Assembly: GCA_028456385.1 (NCBI GenBank)
Contig: JALNQF010000002.1
Span: forward strand, 558,001 to 622,000
Direction: 5' to 3'
Length of the DNA: 64,000 nt
Source: Ophiosphaerella korrae
Taxonomy: Eukaryota; Ascomycota; Dothideomycetes; Pleosporales; Phaeosphaeriaceae
The notes below the pieces were generated by a model, which was given only the letters and a program-made list of their open reading frames with translations, was not told the DNA's origin and searched no databases. Positions 25,595 through 38,514 of this stretch are shown piece by piece. A program made the position numbers and the translations under genes. Each line of letters starts with the position of its first letter. Position 1 is the first letter of the stretch.

Positions 25595-26462
25595 ATGAAG
25601 TACATCTCAGCGCTCCCAATCGTGGCCGGCCTTGCCACTGCCCAAGGCAATATGCAGGTCATGAGTCTCGCTCCTGCAGTTCCCGCAGGAGCAGCGACAC
25701 ATACCGTAAGTGCCTTTCCATGAGCGATGAAATCCTTGAGCTAACATTACCAGGTCGTTGTTGGTGGTCTTACACCCGTTGCAACCGGAATGGCACCTGC
25801 GCTTCTCTACACCCCTGAGTCAATCAAGGCAGCCGTTGGCGACATGGTCCAGTTCGTCTTCATGCAGAAGAACCACACTGTTACGCAATCGACATTTGCC
25901 GAGCCGTGCAGGAAAATGGAGGGAGGTATGGACTCTGGTTTCATGCCCAACCCTGATGGTAAGGCTGGTGTTCAGTGGAACATGACCGTCGAGACCACCG
26001 AGCCTCTCTGTAAGTTTAACGATAGAGTTCTATTATGAAAGAATGAACTAACAGTACCTAGGGTTCTACTGCAAACAGCAAAACGGCATCCACTGCGGAA
26101 AGGGTATGGTCTTCAGCATCAACGCCGCCGACACCGGTGACAAGACCATGGCCGACTTCAAGGCCCTCGCTGTCGGTACCAACGGTACCGCCCTCAAGCC
26201 CGGCGCGCTCCAGTCCGTCGACCCCAACGCTGCCGCAGCCCCAACCACCGTTACCGTCTCTGCTGGAGCCGGAGGAGCTGCCGGCGAGGCTGTTGCTACA
26301 GGCACCCGAAGTGGATCTGCCCTTGCTACCGCCACCGTTGTCGCCGGCAACGGCATGGACGGACAAGGTCAAGCCTGCTCATGCAGCTGCCTTTGCGGCA
26401 TGAACTCCTTCCCCGCCAATGCCGCCATCAACAGCTTCGGCGGCTTCCCCGGCCTCATGTAA
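25595..26462 (+). CDS. secreted cupredoxin (plastocyanin-like copper protein)
   Basis: Three exons: 25595-25705, 25754-26009, 26062-26462 (255 aa). An N-terminal signal peptide (MKYISALPIVAGLATA) is followed by a single cupredoxin domain with complete type-1 copper ligands: His78 in QKNHTVTQ, then Cys126, His133 and Met138 in WFYCKQQNGIHCGKGM. Cys88 and Cys134 may form the usual disulfide. The domain is followed by an Ala/Gly/Thr-rich segment and a short cysteine cluster (CSCSCLCGM near residue 235). Fungal members of this group are extracellular, wall-associated or induced during development and infection. No clear GPI-anchor hydrophobic tail is present. Confidence 0.9.
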
Positions 26463-27001
26463 ATCTTTACCCCGGACAACGACAACTTCTTGAAAATTTT
26501 AAGTTAATGGCATTTGCATGCGACGGGCTTTTGATAGGCTTGGGCGGTGGAACAAGGTGGAATTTGATATCCTGACGCGGGGCTGATGAACAATTCGCGC
26601 GTTTTCTTCGCATTATACCGTAATCCCGCGAATACTGTGAGGGCGAGTGTTTGTTGGGTGTTTGTTGTAAGACTTGAGATGTTGATTGGAAGCTAGAGAT
26701 TTTTTTAACCCTAGAATCGAATCCAAGAGATCGAATATTGACTTTGCTGTTCTATTGTGTGATATGGAAGTTGAATTTTAGGTGATCGTGTAGTTGGTTG
26801 ACCACAAAATAACATTGCTTATCCTAATTCCAGTACTGGGTGTGTGCAACAGTGTATCTATTATGTATTGTTTGGACTGAAAGTACCAAGTTACTCCTGC
26901 CTTGCTTGTAATTATGCAAAGGAAAGTCATTTTTGACTTTTTCCATAGATGAGGGTATACTATGATAAGATGCTTTAAGCCAATTCGATGTCAGATTCTG
27001 T
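26463..27001. other. convergent intergenic region
   Basis: AT-rich region holding the 3' ends of the cupredoxin (plus) and HET (minus) genes. Nothing else recognised. Confidence 0.5.
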
Positions 27002-28924
27002 TCAACAGAGGCATATATCCTGTTCTTCGACGTCCCAGTCTACCCAATCTTTGCTATCCTCGTCACCTAGGATGTTCAAAAAGTGTCTTTCATCGTCATC
27101 ATCGAAAAATGCAGTCCTTCCAATGATAGGAGCTCCACCAACATATTTGTAATGATGTTCTTGTTCCGTCCCTCGCAAAATACAGGGCGTACTACAGCCA
27201 AATATAATGCCAACCGAGTCTCCTTTGGAAACAATTTCAGGAGCTAAACCTATGTAACCGCGTTGGGTAACGATGAGTTTTGCATAATTTGTGATCCGTC
27301 GTACTTCTCGAAGGAAGTAATCTGAGTCTTTCTCTTCATCGGGCACTGCAGAACCCAAGCCGTCTTTGTCTTCCGGGGTGATGTGCTTTTGGAGCAATTC
27401 ATCCTCGAATGCTTTCCATCTTTGCTTCCAGCGTGACCATTCCCCAATAAATCTCGCTCGAGTCAGTGCATTAAGGAATGCATTAATTTGGTGCCCATTT
27501 TCCTCGGGGGTTTCGTTATACGGACACTCTACTCCAAGCAGACTTATACTGTCCCAGATTTTGCGAATTGTATCTATGGTCGTTTCGTTTTTATGAAAAA
27601 TATGCGATACATAGTGTACCGTGTCGATAACTACACCTCGAACACTTAAGAGACCGTCATTATTCACTGTTGGTGCAAATGTAGTAGAATTATTGCGTGA
27701 AGACAATGTACCCTCCATCCACGCGCTCACAGGCCATTGAGCAATGTCCCATCGTGGTACCCAGGAGGGGATTTCGGTAAGAATAGAGTCGCCGTGATCG
27801 ATATATTTGAGCAGTTCGATAGTTTTGGTAGACTTGACATATTGAATCGCGAAGTTGTGGTACGTCTCCAGATACGGCCTCGTGTAGTTCGGGACTATGT
27901 CCATGTCTTGCCCAAAACCAGGGGGCAGCCCCATGAATGCATAGATTTTATCACGCAAGTCTCCTATTTTTAGTCCTTTGCCGTGATCAAGGTTCGCCAA
28001 CATTGAAGGCGTACTCCATCTTTGTTCATCCATGATTTGTGCAAATTGTTCGTGCTTTTGCATAAACATTTGCATATGCGCATCGATCAGAACTTCGCTA
28101 AAGTATTCGGAGTGGAAGGTGGCTGATGCACAGATCTCATGCCAGGCATACGTTCGCATCAGTTTGTCCCAGCTGAATCTGCTTCTTCCCCAAATGATTT
28201 CACCATACTGAGCCAAGCTGGCTTCTTGGACTACCCAACTGCCTATACAAATAGTATGATTAGCACATCGCCGTGCAATGACGAGGGAAGCATTACGGTC
28301 GAACCAGTCTTCAGCGAGAAGAGCTCGGAGGGAGTCCCATCGGCTATCAGCTAGAATTGGATCGTTCTCATCTGCGTCTGGAAGGATGTCGCTCGCCATG
28401 TCAATCCTTTTACACTCCTCTTCTATCATATGGTCTACGTCATCCAACAGGGAGCACACCTTGGATCCCTGATTATTGTCGTCAGACCCTATGTAAATGA
28501 ACGTACACTTCGCCGTACGGTAAATCTCCCCCATGAAAGCTACCTGTAGTCCTTTCTCTTCTAAATTTTCTTGATTGATGCAAATGCCGTCAGCCCACAG
28601 TCTCAAAGGCTCGTTAGATAGTCGAAGAGATCGCAGCGCATTTGACAAATTCCGGGTAATGTACATTGACTTCCCATTGCATGTAATAAGGTGGTCCCTG
28701 ATTGGCGTACCCCATACATAAGACAATGCATTAAATGTTGTGTCGGGTAATTTGGCTGTTTTCAGGTTACATTTGAGAGATTCGTCATTAACACCAGGCT
28801 CAAGAAGAAGATAGCGAAAGGCTTTGTCTGTGGAAAGTTGATCGTATTGGTAAATTTCTTGAGATGCTTGGGGTGTTTCGCTCCTGTCTTCAGCGTGAGG
28901 GATGTGATCAGACATATTCAACAA
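27002..28924 (-). CDS. heterokaryon incompatibility (HET) domain protein
   Basis: A single-exon 640-codon gene. The HET domain covers about residues 62-215 with the family blocks FNALSYVWG, ITRNLSNALRSLR, RLWADGICINQEN and KGLQVAFMGEIYRTAKCTFIYIG. Further on are DLRDKIYAFMGLPPG, IPSWVPRWD and late-protein segments typical of HET-6-like proteins. These fungal proteins mediate non-self recognition and regulated cell death on hyphal fusion, though most genomic copies are uncharacterised. No partner gene (NACHT, patatin or SesB-type) is adjacent. A second ATG three codons in is an equally good start. The C-terminus is acidic and ends EEQDICLC. Confidence 0.95.
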   Translation of the reverse strand: MLNMSDHIPHAEDRSETPQASQEIYQYDQLSTDKAFRYLLLEPGVNDESLKCNLKTAKLPDTTFNALSYVWGTPIRDHLITCNGKSMYITRNLSNALRSLRLSNEPLRLWADGICINQENLEEKGLQVAFMGEIYRTAKCTFIYIGSDDNNQGSKVCSLLDDVDHMIEEECKRIDMASDILPDADENDPILADSRWDSLRALLAEDWFDRNASLVIARRCANHTICIGSWVVQEASLAQYGEIIWGRSRFSWDKLMRTYAWHEICASATFHSEYFSEVLIDAHMQMFMQKHEQFAQIMDEQRWSTPSMLANLDHGKGLKIGDLRDKIYAFMGLPPGFGQDMDIVPNYTRPYLETYHNFAIQYVKSTKTIELLKYIDHGDSILTEIPSWVPRWDIAQWPVSAWMEGTLSSRNNSTTFAPTVNNDGLLSVRGVVIDTVHYVSHIFHKNETTIDTIRKIWDSISLLGVECPYNETPEENGHQINAFLNALTRARFIGEWSRWKQRWKAFEDELLQKHITPEDKDGLGSAVPDEEKDSDYFLREVRRITNYAKLIVTQRGYIGLAPEIVSKGDSVGIIFGCSTPCILRGTEQEHHYKYVGGAPIIGRTAFFDDDDERHFLNILGDEDSKDWVDWDVEEQDICLC

Positions 28925-29545
28925 TCCCGTGGGGAGGCGATTGTGTCTGGTATAGACTGCTTATGTATGCAATTAGCCATAGCGAGCCGAAACGATTGAG
29001 CGCCGGCATCCTGTGTGATTCATAGTATTGACGTTACGAGGGTAGAGATCAGTTAATGGAAAAATGGGGAGAATCGCTTACTCTAACACTGAGGCTAGAT
29101 ACATACAATAGATGATAGAAGGTGGATAGGTAAAGCCATTCAACTAGGTAAAAGTCGTAGATCCAAGGTGAAGTAATCCTAGTTTGTTTGTGATTGACCA
29201 AAAGAAGAGATTTTAATGAGACTCGGTATAGTTCGGCCAGTGCTTCTTAAGTAGTCTACTTCCCACCTTTTTCGTTCGGTTGAGAGACACGCAAGTGCGT
29301 CTGATGTTTCTTGCATTGCTGGGCGCTTGAACAGAGCCGTCCATTCGCCTCGCTCGCCATCAGGCAGGATAACTAGGCCCGATTTGACGCACTTGGCGTT
29401 TTACAGTTCTGCCGATCTGACTGCGTGTGATGTGTTCAGCCTTCTACCTCTCCAATTCAGCATCAGACAACACCCCTCATACTTAGCTGATACATTAGAG
29501 ATATTTGTAGTCTTTTTGCCAAGGCTCAAATTCCCCCTTGCAGAC
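28925..29545. other. divergent promoter region of HET and SERF genes
   Basis: No coding evidence. An open frame from 29327 overlaps the leader of the SERF gene and reads through into its first exon in another frame. Confidence 0.5.
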
Positions 29546-29962
29546 ATGGCACGTGGCAACCAGCGCTACCTAGATCGTAAGAAGAATGAGAGGGCTAATG
29601 CCGGAAAGGTAATCCCTTGCCCTACGCCCTTCTTTCAGCCTGTTGTCCTATTCAAGGTGAGAATACTAACTCATGCGATATAGAAATCCAAAAACACGGT
29701 ACGCTAACTGAGCCGTCGAGGTGGATTGTGTAGACCTGTCCACGGGCGGCTGACAACAAGCTCTAGGCATCCGGCACCCAGCAAGCCAGGGACAGAGAAG
29801 CGGCTGCCGAAAAAATGCGGGCTAAACAGGCTGCCGGTACGTCCCTTCCCCTGTCAATCACTGTGCCACATTCTCGCCTCTGTGAGCCTTAATACGACCG
29901 TGCGTGGATGTGATGCTGACTTGCGGCGTGAAGCCGACGCGAGAAAGGCGGCTAGACTTTGA
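29546..29962 (+). CDS. SERF/4F5-family small basic protein
   Basis: Four exons: 29546-29608, 29684-29698 (only 15 nt), 29767-29836 and 29934-29962, giving 58 aa. It starts MARGNQRYLDRKKNERAN, the diagnostic 4F5/SERF N-terminus (MARGNQR-[ED]-L-A-R-x-K-N), and continues through the micro-exon KSKNT to an Ala/Lys-rich helix ending KQAAADARKAARL. SERF proteins are conserved, disordered modifiers of protein aggregation and RNA-granule behaviour. The last intron uses acceptor GTGAAG, preceded by a GCTGAC branch-like site. The gene is split by introns and too short for naive ORF finding; the family start and tail both match. Confidence 0.88.
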
Positions 29963-30817
29963 GCTGAACCCCAGCGACAACATTGACTTGGATATGGATT
30001 GCCAATTCTTGCAACATTTCCAGAAAACGCATCGTTAATGACTATGAGCTGAATTTGGCGGCTCACAAGCTCCTTTGAACAAGGGCCAATGAAACGAATG
30101 TCAACTAGAGAGTGCAAATCATGCCAATGCGAAAACAAAGACATTGCCTCACAAAGTACAACCGATTCACCAGCCTTTTTCCGTCTTCAATATACTGTTG
30201 ATGTCGAAATGTTACTTTCATGACATCTTTACACGCTACACTCCTCACCCTCCCAAAGCCTCACCTTCTCTCGGCCTTTCATTCCACGCCATCCACAACC
30301 ACCTCCTATCACTTTATAAAATCTACCCATCTTCTATATCCATCCCATTCGCGCAATTTCAATCAGCCATTTACGATGAAAGTTCATTTCATGGGAATAC
30401 ACCGCTATCACCAAAACAATTCTACATCTCCCATGTATCCACTCTGTCGAGAGTTCACGTGAATCCAATCCCAACCCTTGGTGCTGAATACCGGTTTATG
30501 TGAAATTCCGAACTTTTGTGACAGATATACCTATCTATCACTCCTTTTTCGCGAGCGGACACCCCGGAGACGATTAGACATTAACATAGTCTCCGTTTCC
30601 TATGCCAACAAACCACGCCAAAGGCCATAAAAAAACACGCAACTTGGTCAACTACACCAGATACATACAAAGCAAATCTATCCAAAGACACATAATTAAT
30701 GCAATGATCACATACACACTCTTGATACAACTCATCTAATTCATATGCATTAGCATCATAACGACTATCTAAAACCTCAAGCCTCCCCACCGCCCACTAG
30801 TTCGTCACCCCACCCAC
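29963..30817. other. convergent intergenic region
   Basis: 3' regions of the SERF and SEC23 genes. Short frames on both strands (e.g. 30790-30581 minus) carry no domain. Confidence 0.5.
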
Positions 30818-33361
<2,544 letters not shown>

Positions 33362-34194
33362 GGCGGAGTGGATGTCGACGCTTCGGCGCCCACAGTTGGA
33401 TTTGGGTACTGGGAATTGGCGGGGCGGCGGTGAGCTGGGAAGGCGCAGGCGGGCACGGAGGAAGTCGCCGATATATAGGCAGTGGGAGGAGGCTGGGTGA
33501 CAACGTGGCCACTACCACGGGTCTCTCAAGGCTGCAACAAGGGGCAAACTGTGGTGGATAGCTGTGACGGTCCTCACCCGCTCGCTGTGGCTCTCGAGTT
33601 GCGGCCAGATTCCAAGGTCCAACATTCCTTGCGCTAATTGCTCAATTTGGTTAGCATCCCCTAAGCTCCGGGCTCCCTCAAAACTCGGCGTCGTTCCCAC
33701 CCCGTCCTTCTTCTCTTCATCACCGCCAGCACCACAAACACTACTTACGGCAGCCTCACGTGTCACAATCACGAGCCTGTTTTCGCGCTGCGCGTAGAGG
33801 AGACTATGGCCCATGGCTGGGCACCCGATCTGGAAAACTCGTTCCGAGTATACTGAGAGATTGGGAATCAGCAGCGGTCACATGCACCCACGGCGTAGAT
33901 ATTGTTGCCGTCCCTTTACCAATGCCTTGGAGGATAGGGATGGCTGTTGTTTTGGAGAATGCTCTCCTTGGACGGCGTTTGTTTGTCGTCATACAGCCTT
34001 GGAAGTTTTCTTCTCACTCAAAAGAATCCGTTCACGTGACGCTCCATGCTCGGCATACCGCGAAGGGCAATTGGACCCGTCGGTATCGACCACACGCGTC
34101 ATTCTTGCGGGGCATTTTGAGCTCACTCTATCTATATCTGATAGTTGAACAGCTTTGTCGCATCTCCTGAAACACTTATTTGAATCTACACAAG
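33362..34194. other. divergent promoter region of SEC23 and cupin genes
   Basis: Overlapping open frames on both strands (minus 33992-33804 and 33814-33512; plus 33760-34170) show no family motif. They cannot be joined by a clear intron, so no gene is called. Confidence 0.45.
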
Positions 34195-34874
34195 ATGACT
34201 GTCGCCCCAGAACAATATCCTCTCCCACCAACGACAAATGTGCCAAACAGTCCCCTGCCAGCCTTGATATATCGCAATGTCCTTCCTGCGCCACATGACT
34301 CCGAGTCTGCAAAAGAGCTTTGTGAAGCTAATGGCTGGGAGAAGCGCGTGAGCTCATCATGTCTGTTTCTCAAAGCTCTAATTGATGTTGTAGGGCGAAT
34401 GGGGCGCCATAACCACAGCACATTTCCATCCGAACACACATGAATGCTACGCAATCGTGCAAGGAGAATCTCGACTCGTCCTAGGTCGACCCAAGCCTGC
34501 AGATGGCGAAGAAAGCACAGAAGGCGTTGAAGTCGATGTTTCAACAGGAGATGTAGTTGTCGTACCGGCTGGTGTCTCGCACCGATCCCTCACCTCTAGT
34601 GGCGGATACCGCTACATAGGTGTTTACCCCAAGGTAATTAGGCCCAGTGTATCAAAAGGCACCGAACGGTGTAGCAATACTAGATTCGCATCGAAGGGTT
34701 GTGACTGACAAGCTCTAGACGAACCCAAAATGGCGCAACAACTTCTGCAAAGGCGAAGAACCTATTGAAGACTTGAAACATGAAATAGCACGCGTCGCGA
34801 TGCCGGATGCTGACCCTGTATATGGTCCTGATGGCCCTTTGGTGCGGATATGGAAAACCGCTGGGGGAGCCTGA
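34195..34874 (+). CDS. small cupin-fold protein (YjlB-like)
   Basis: Three exons: 34195-34347, 34394-34633, 34719-34874 (182 aa). A single RmlC-type cupin has the first metal-binding motif TTAHFHPNTHECYAIVQG (G-x5-H-x-H-x4-E-like, with HFH and E) and the second motif VPAGVSHRSLTS with its histidine. The flanking WGAITTAHFH and YRYIGVYPK resemble bacterial and fungal YjlB-type cupins. The catalytic activity of this subgroup is not established, so no reaction is assigned. No signal peptide; a cytosolic location is likely. Introns are 46 and 85 nt. Confidence 0.85.
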
Positions 34875-35406
34875 ACCGTGTGAAGCTCCCTTCATGAGGT
34901 TGATATCACTTATCTCCACATTTCAATGTATAAAGTTCGCTGGCAATAGCAGCGCTTGAACAAGATTATACAAACCTCATTCTTTTCCTCTTTCCACCGC
35001 ACATTTATTTCGCCAATCTTTACACTGGTCGATAACAATCAATGTATCGCTCACAGCATCCCGCGGAATCATTTTCAGCCTATCATGCAAATCACCACAC
35101 ACCACTATGCTGCACTCAGCCTCAATATACAGTTCCCAGGAAACTCACACTCGGAAATGTGACCGTCGTTCCCGCCTCTAGATTCGTGTTCCCGCATCTT
35201 GATCCCTAACCGGCAATTAAAATAACAATATGTAACCAATCGGGTATATCGAGTCGCAATACACTACCGCTTTGTCTTGCTTGGGCGGTATACAACTGCT
35301 GGAACTCTCTTGATGTCTAGTTTATAAGTGCTCCGCATGATTCTTTCGACAATGCTATCGTCGTTAGCATTTTCACCGCGTCCTCAAGACTTATTCTGAC
35401 CCAACC
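34875..35406. other. intergenic before the AA9 gene
   Basis: No gene seen. Holds the cupin 3' end and the AA9 promoter. Confidence 0.5.
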
Positions 35407-36694
35407 ATGGCAAGCTACCTAGCTATTGCGTTCTCGCTCCTTGCTAGCCAAGTTGCAGCGCATACGTTTATATGGGTCCGTAAAAGCGTTGAAAATCAAA
35501 CCAGCTTGAGTACTTCACTTACGTCCGACAGGGCGTTTACGTAAATGGCATAGATCAAGGCACGTACAAGGGTATTCGTACTCCGGCTTACAACGGAGCA
35601 CCTGGAAAAGGTGGTTACAACAACTCGCCTGTTAAGGATCTGAGCTCCATCGATCTACGATGCAATGTTATGGGTGACATTCAAGCCCATGATACCATCA
35701 AGGTTGCACCTGGTGATAATTTGACATTCGACTGGTACATTCCTGACACCGCACTCGTCCCCCATACATCTAATCAACTTTCATAGGCATCATAATTATA
35801 GGAACGATACAGACGATGTGATCGATAGAAGCCACCATGGTGAGCTGTTCTCAATGTGTTATACGAAACACCTTCTAGGCTGATTGAAAATAGGCCCGTC
35901 GCTCATCTACATCTCGCCCGACCCGCCCACAGAAAACTCCTTCGTCAAGCTCTGGCACTCCGGCAAATACGAAAGCAAACCCTTCCCCCAAGCCGGAAAA
36001 TGGTCCACCACCTCAGACATCGCCAAAAAATTTGGCCATATGAACGTGCGCATTCCAAAAGATCTGAAAGCCGGCCAGTACTGCGCCTCGAACCCACTTT
36101 CCCTCCATCACCCACTGACACGAAAAACACCAGCTACCTCATCCGCGCCGAAATGATCGCCCTCCACGAAGGCGAGGTCTCGTATAAAATCAACCCCCGC
36201 CGCGGCGCCCAGTTCTACCCCGACTGCGTGCAAATCGAAGTCACAGGCGCCGGCACTCTCTCGCTACCAAAGGGTGTGTCCTTCCCCGGCGCATACTCCT
36301 ACGACGACCCCGGTGTCGTCCACAATGTACGCCCCACCCCTGCCCCCCCCTCCCCCAATTCCCAACCTGTGATTCCCTATTTCTAACAACCTAGGTCTAC
36401 TGTTCGACCGAAACGAAAAAGGCCACGACGTCCACCACGCCCTGCGCAACGTCGTATGTGATTCCTGGCCCGACAGTGTGGGAAGGCGCGTGGCCCGAGA
36501 CCACGGCTGTGGAGGTGGGGCCTGTGGTTGGGGGCACGACGCATCGGCCGTGGAGTACGTGGATTGTTAATAGTGTGGTTACGAGTGTGAGGTACGAGGA
36601 TGTGGCGAGTCAGACGGTTGTGGGGACGAGTTTGTATACGGCGACGTGGAGCAATGTTTATACGACGCCTACGGCGGTGGGGGCGAGGTGGTAG
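35407..36694 (+). CDS. AA9 lytic polysaccharide monooxygenase (former GH61)
   Basis: Six exons: 35407-35475, 35532-35734, 35802-35839, 35894-36077, 36134-36326, 36395-36694 (328 aa). A signal peptide (MASYLAIAFSLLASQVAA) is followed by His19, which becomes the N-terminal copper-brace histidine after cleavage. The second copper histidine is in DRSHHGPSLIY (His102 by comparison with SHxGP proteins), the axial tyrosine is Tyr193 in AQFYPDC, and the second-sphere His176 is in IALHEG. AA9 enzymes oxidatively cleave cellulose or hemicellulose with H2O2/O2 and an electron donor. The domain is followed by a Thr/Val-rich C-terminal extension of about 95 residues, with no CBM1 cysteine pattern. Intron 4 starts at an unusual position after CA|GTACTG but is the only frame-keeping choice found. 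Confidence 0.94.
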
Positions 36695-37003
36695 GTGGTT
36701 GGATGGGAGGGAAGGTATGATTGGAGGTGGTGGGGTTTGTATAACTTTTGAATTGATCCAAGAGTTCATCTAATCTTATGCGCATCATGTGCTTGGTGGG
36801 ATCGACGAAGACATTCTTCTCCATGCCTGGCCGACAGAAAATGGTGGATAGTCAGTTAAAGCATGATTTCCTGATGCTCAAAACAAGTCAAATTAGGATT
36901 ACTTCCACCGAGCAGGCTCAATTCCTCGTTCATTTCGAGCACGACCTATTGCCAGACCATGACACACTAAAGAATTGAGTGTGCTGCCTGTTCTTATTTT
37001 CGC
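36695..37003. other. short convergent intergenic region
   Basis: 3' ends of the AA9 gene (plus) and the first DUF7918 gene (minus). A 66-codon plus-strand frame at 36778 has no recognisable features. Confidence 0.5.
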
Positions 37004-38245
37004 TCAGTCGTCCAATTTAGTCACTTCTAGGCTGCGCTTTCTCTTGCTGGCCTGGTGCTGAATAGCACCCCCTGGTTCGTGCCTGCTATCACTAGCAGAA
37101 ACATCGGTAGCCTGGAATGAGTGAGTATCTTCAAAACGCCATTGTAGAGATAGCTTACTCGATGATGCTTAAGCACAGCAAGCAGTTCCCTATGACTCAA
37201 GGTCTCCAAGCCACTGCTATGACCACGATAGTCCGTAATAATAGCGATGATTTCTGCGTTACTTAAACCATTGTGTTTGTTGAAGCTGGGTGGCGCGAGG
37301 ATATGGGAATTTCCTCTTTTGGCGGGCTCGATTGTTTCTGCTCGAGTTTGTGGCTCTGGCTGGGGTAGTAGTGGCGGCGATGGTGTGGATTCCGGACTGT
37401 GTGAAACTATGCCGAGAGCCTCTAGGGTTGCTAGATGTTTTTAACAAGCGAGATTAGATACTTTAGAGAAGGGAATACCTACCAAGAGATCGATATTTGA
37501 AGTTAAAGGCAACACCTCTGTGGTTATTTTCCGGCCCGTAAAAAGGATACCAAGAGCAGGAGCGGTCATCCTCAACCAACTTAGGCAGGCCAAAGCTAGA
37601 CTTTATTAGATACTGCAATTTTGTTTTGGAGCTACATACGTCACGTGATGTGATGCCTCTAGGGCTTGTAGATGCTGTTCAGGAATGGGAGGGAGTTTTA
37701 GCATATGCAGTATCTCAGCTGAGGTGTGGCAACGGGATTTTCGTTTTGGTATGCCGGCTTCACCAGGGTGAATAATTACTTGAATTGTACCGACTGTACC
37801 TAATTTGTTTATAGCACCCTGATTTAATTCATGGGTATCTTGCCTTGCTTTAAGGATTTAGCATTGGAAACGGCAGATGCAATAATTGATATGTACCTTG
37901 CACAAACGATGAGAAGCGAAGATGTGAGGAATAGCATTTGCCGTAAGAGTGAAACCGAAAGTTCGTAACCTGAAATTCGAGCTCACTCTCCCGAGAGTTT
38001 AGACTCAGTTGCTCTCTATGCATGGCTCGTCCATCGAGGATCACGTCGACAACTGGGTCCTTGATGTCACATGAGTGAGTGTGCAATCGAATACGAATCC
38101 AGAATTTGCCGTCAGACTTGACCTGAATGTAATTGGTGATTTCGTTGTCAGAGTCGTTTGCTTTGTCGTCGAGATATTCGTGAAGTGGTTCGTCGTAGAA
38201 CATAACCTCAACCGTGAGGTCTAGACGACCGGTGAGTATAGCCAT
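37004..38245 (-). CDS. DUF7918-family protein, copy 1
   Basis: Five exons on the minus strand: 38245-37897, 37847-37640, 37595-37483, 37430-37159, 37111-37004 (349 aa). The start MAILTGRLDLTVEVMFYDEPLHEYLDD..TNYIQVKSDGKFWIRIR matches the beta-rich N-terminal domain of the fungal DUF7918 family. It is followed by GAINKLGTVGTIQVIIHPGE and a GVAFNFKYRSL block. The C-terminal third is Pro/Ser-rich and contains GLSNAEIIAIITDYRGHSSGLETLSHRELLAVLKHHR, then a basic tail with KRKR. No biochemical function is known for the family. Nothing indicates secretion; the basic tail may be a nuclear signal. It follows its paralogue on the same strand 269 bases downstream, indicating tandem duplication. Confidence 0.85.
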
Positions 38246-38514
38246 TATTACAGAGGCTGAATCATGGATGCGGGGTGTTTGACAGACAGAGAGCAAAGAT
38301 ACTATAGGAGAAAGTTTTGGAGTAGGCTTTAATGACGCTAGCCCAATTTAGCGCGAGATAAACGTGGAAGAGTGAAGAATGAACGTAGCAATCAAGCGCA
38401 AGCAAGTGAGAATCGGCTTGTGAGCTTAAACATAGGCAAAGGCATACCAGTCATTATCTGCATATTTCTACGTGTTCTCTTACGAAGCTTTCGGATCTGA
38501 CGAAGGAAGCTGCT

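Noticed and set aside
33512..33992. Two adjacent minus-strand frames upstream of SEC23
   Set aside because: Different frames with no intron of reasonable length to join them, and no family similarity recognised.
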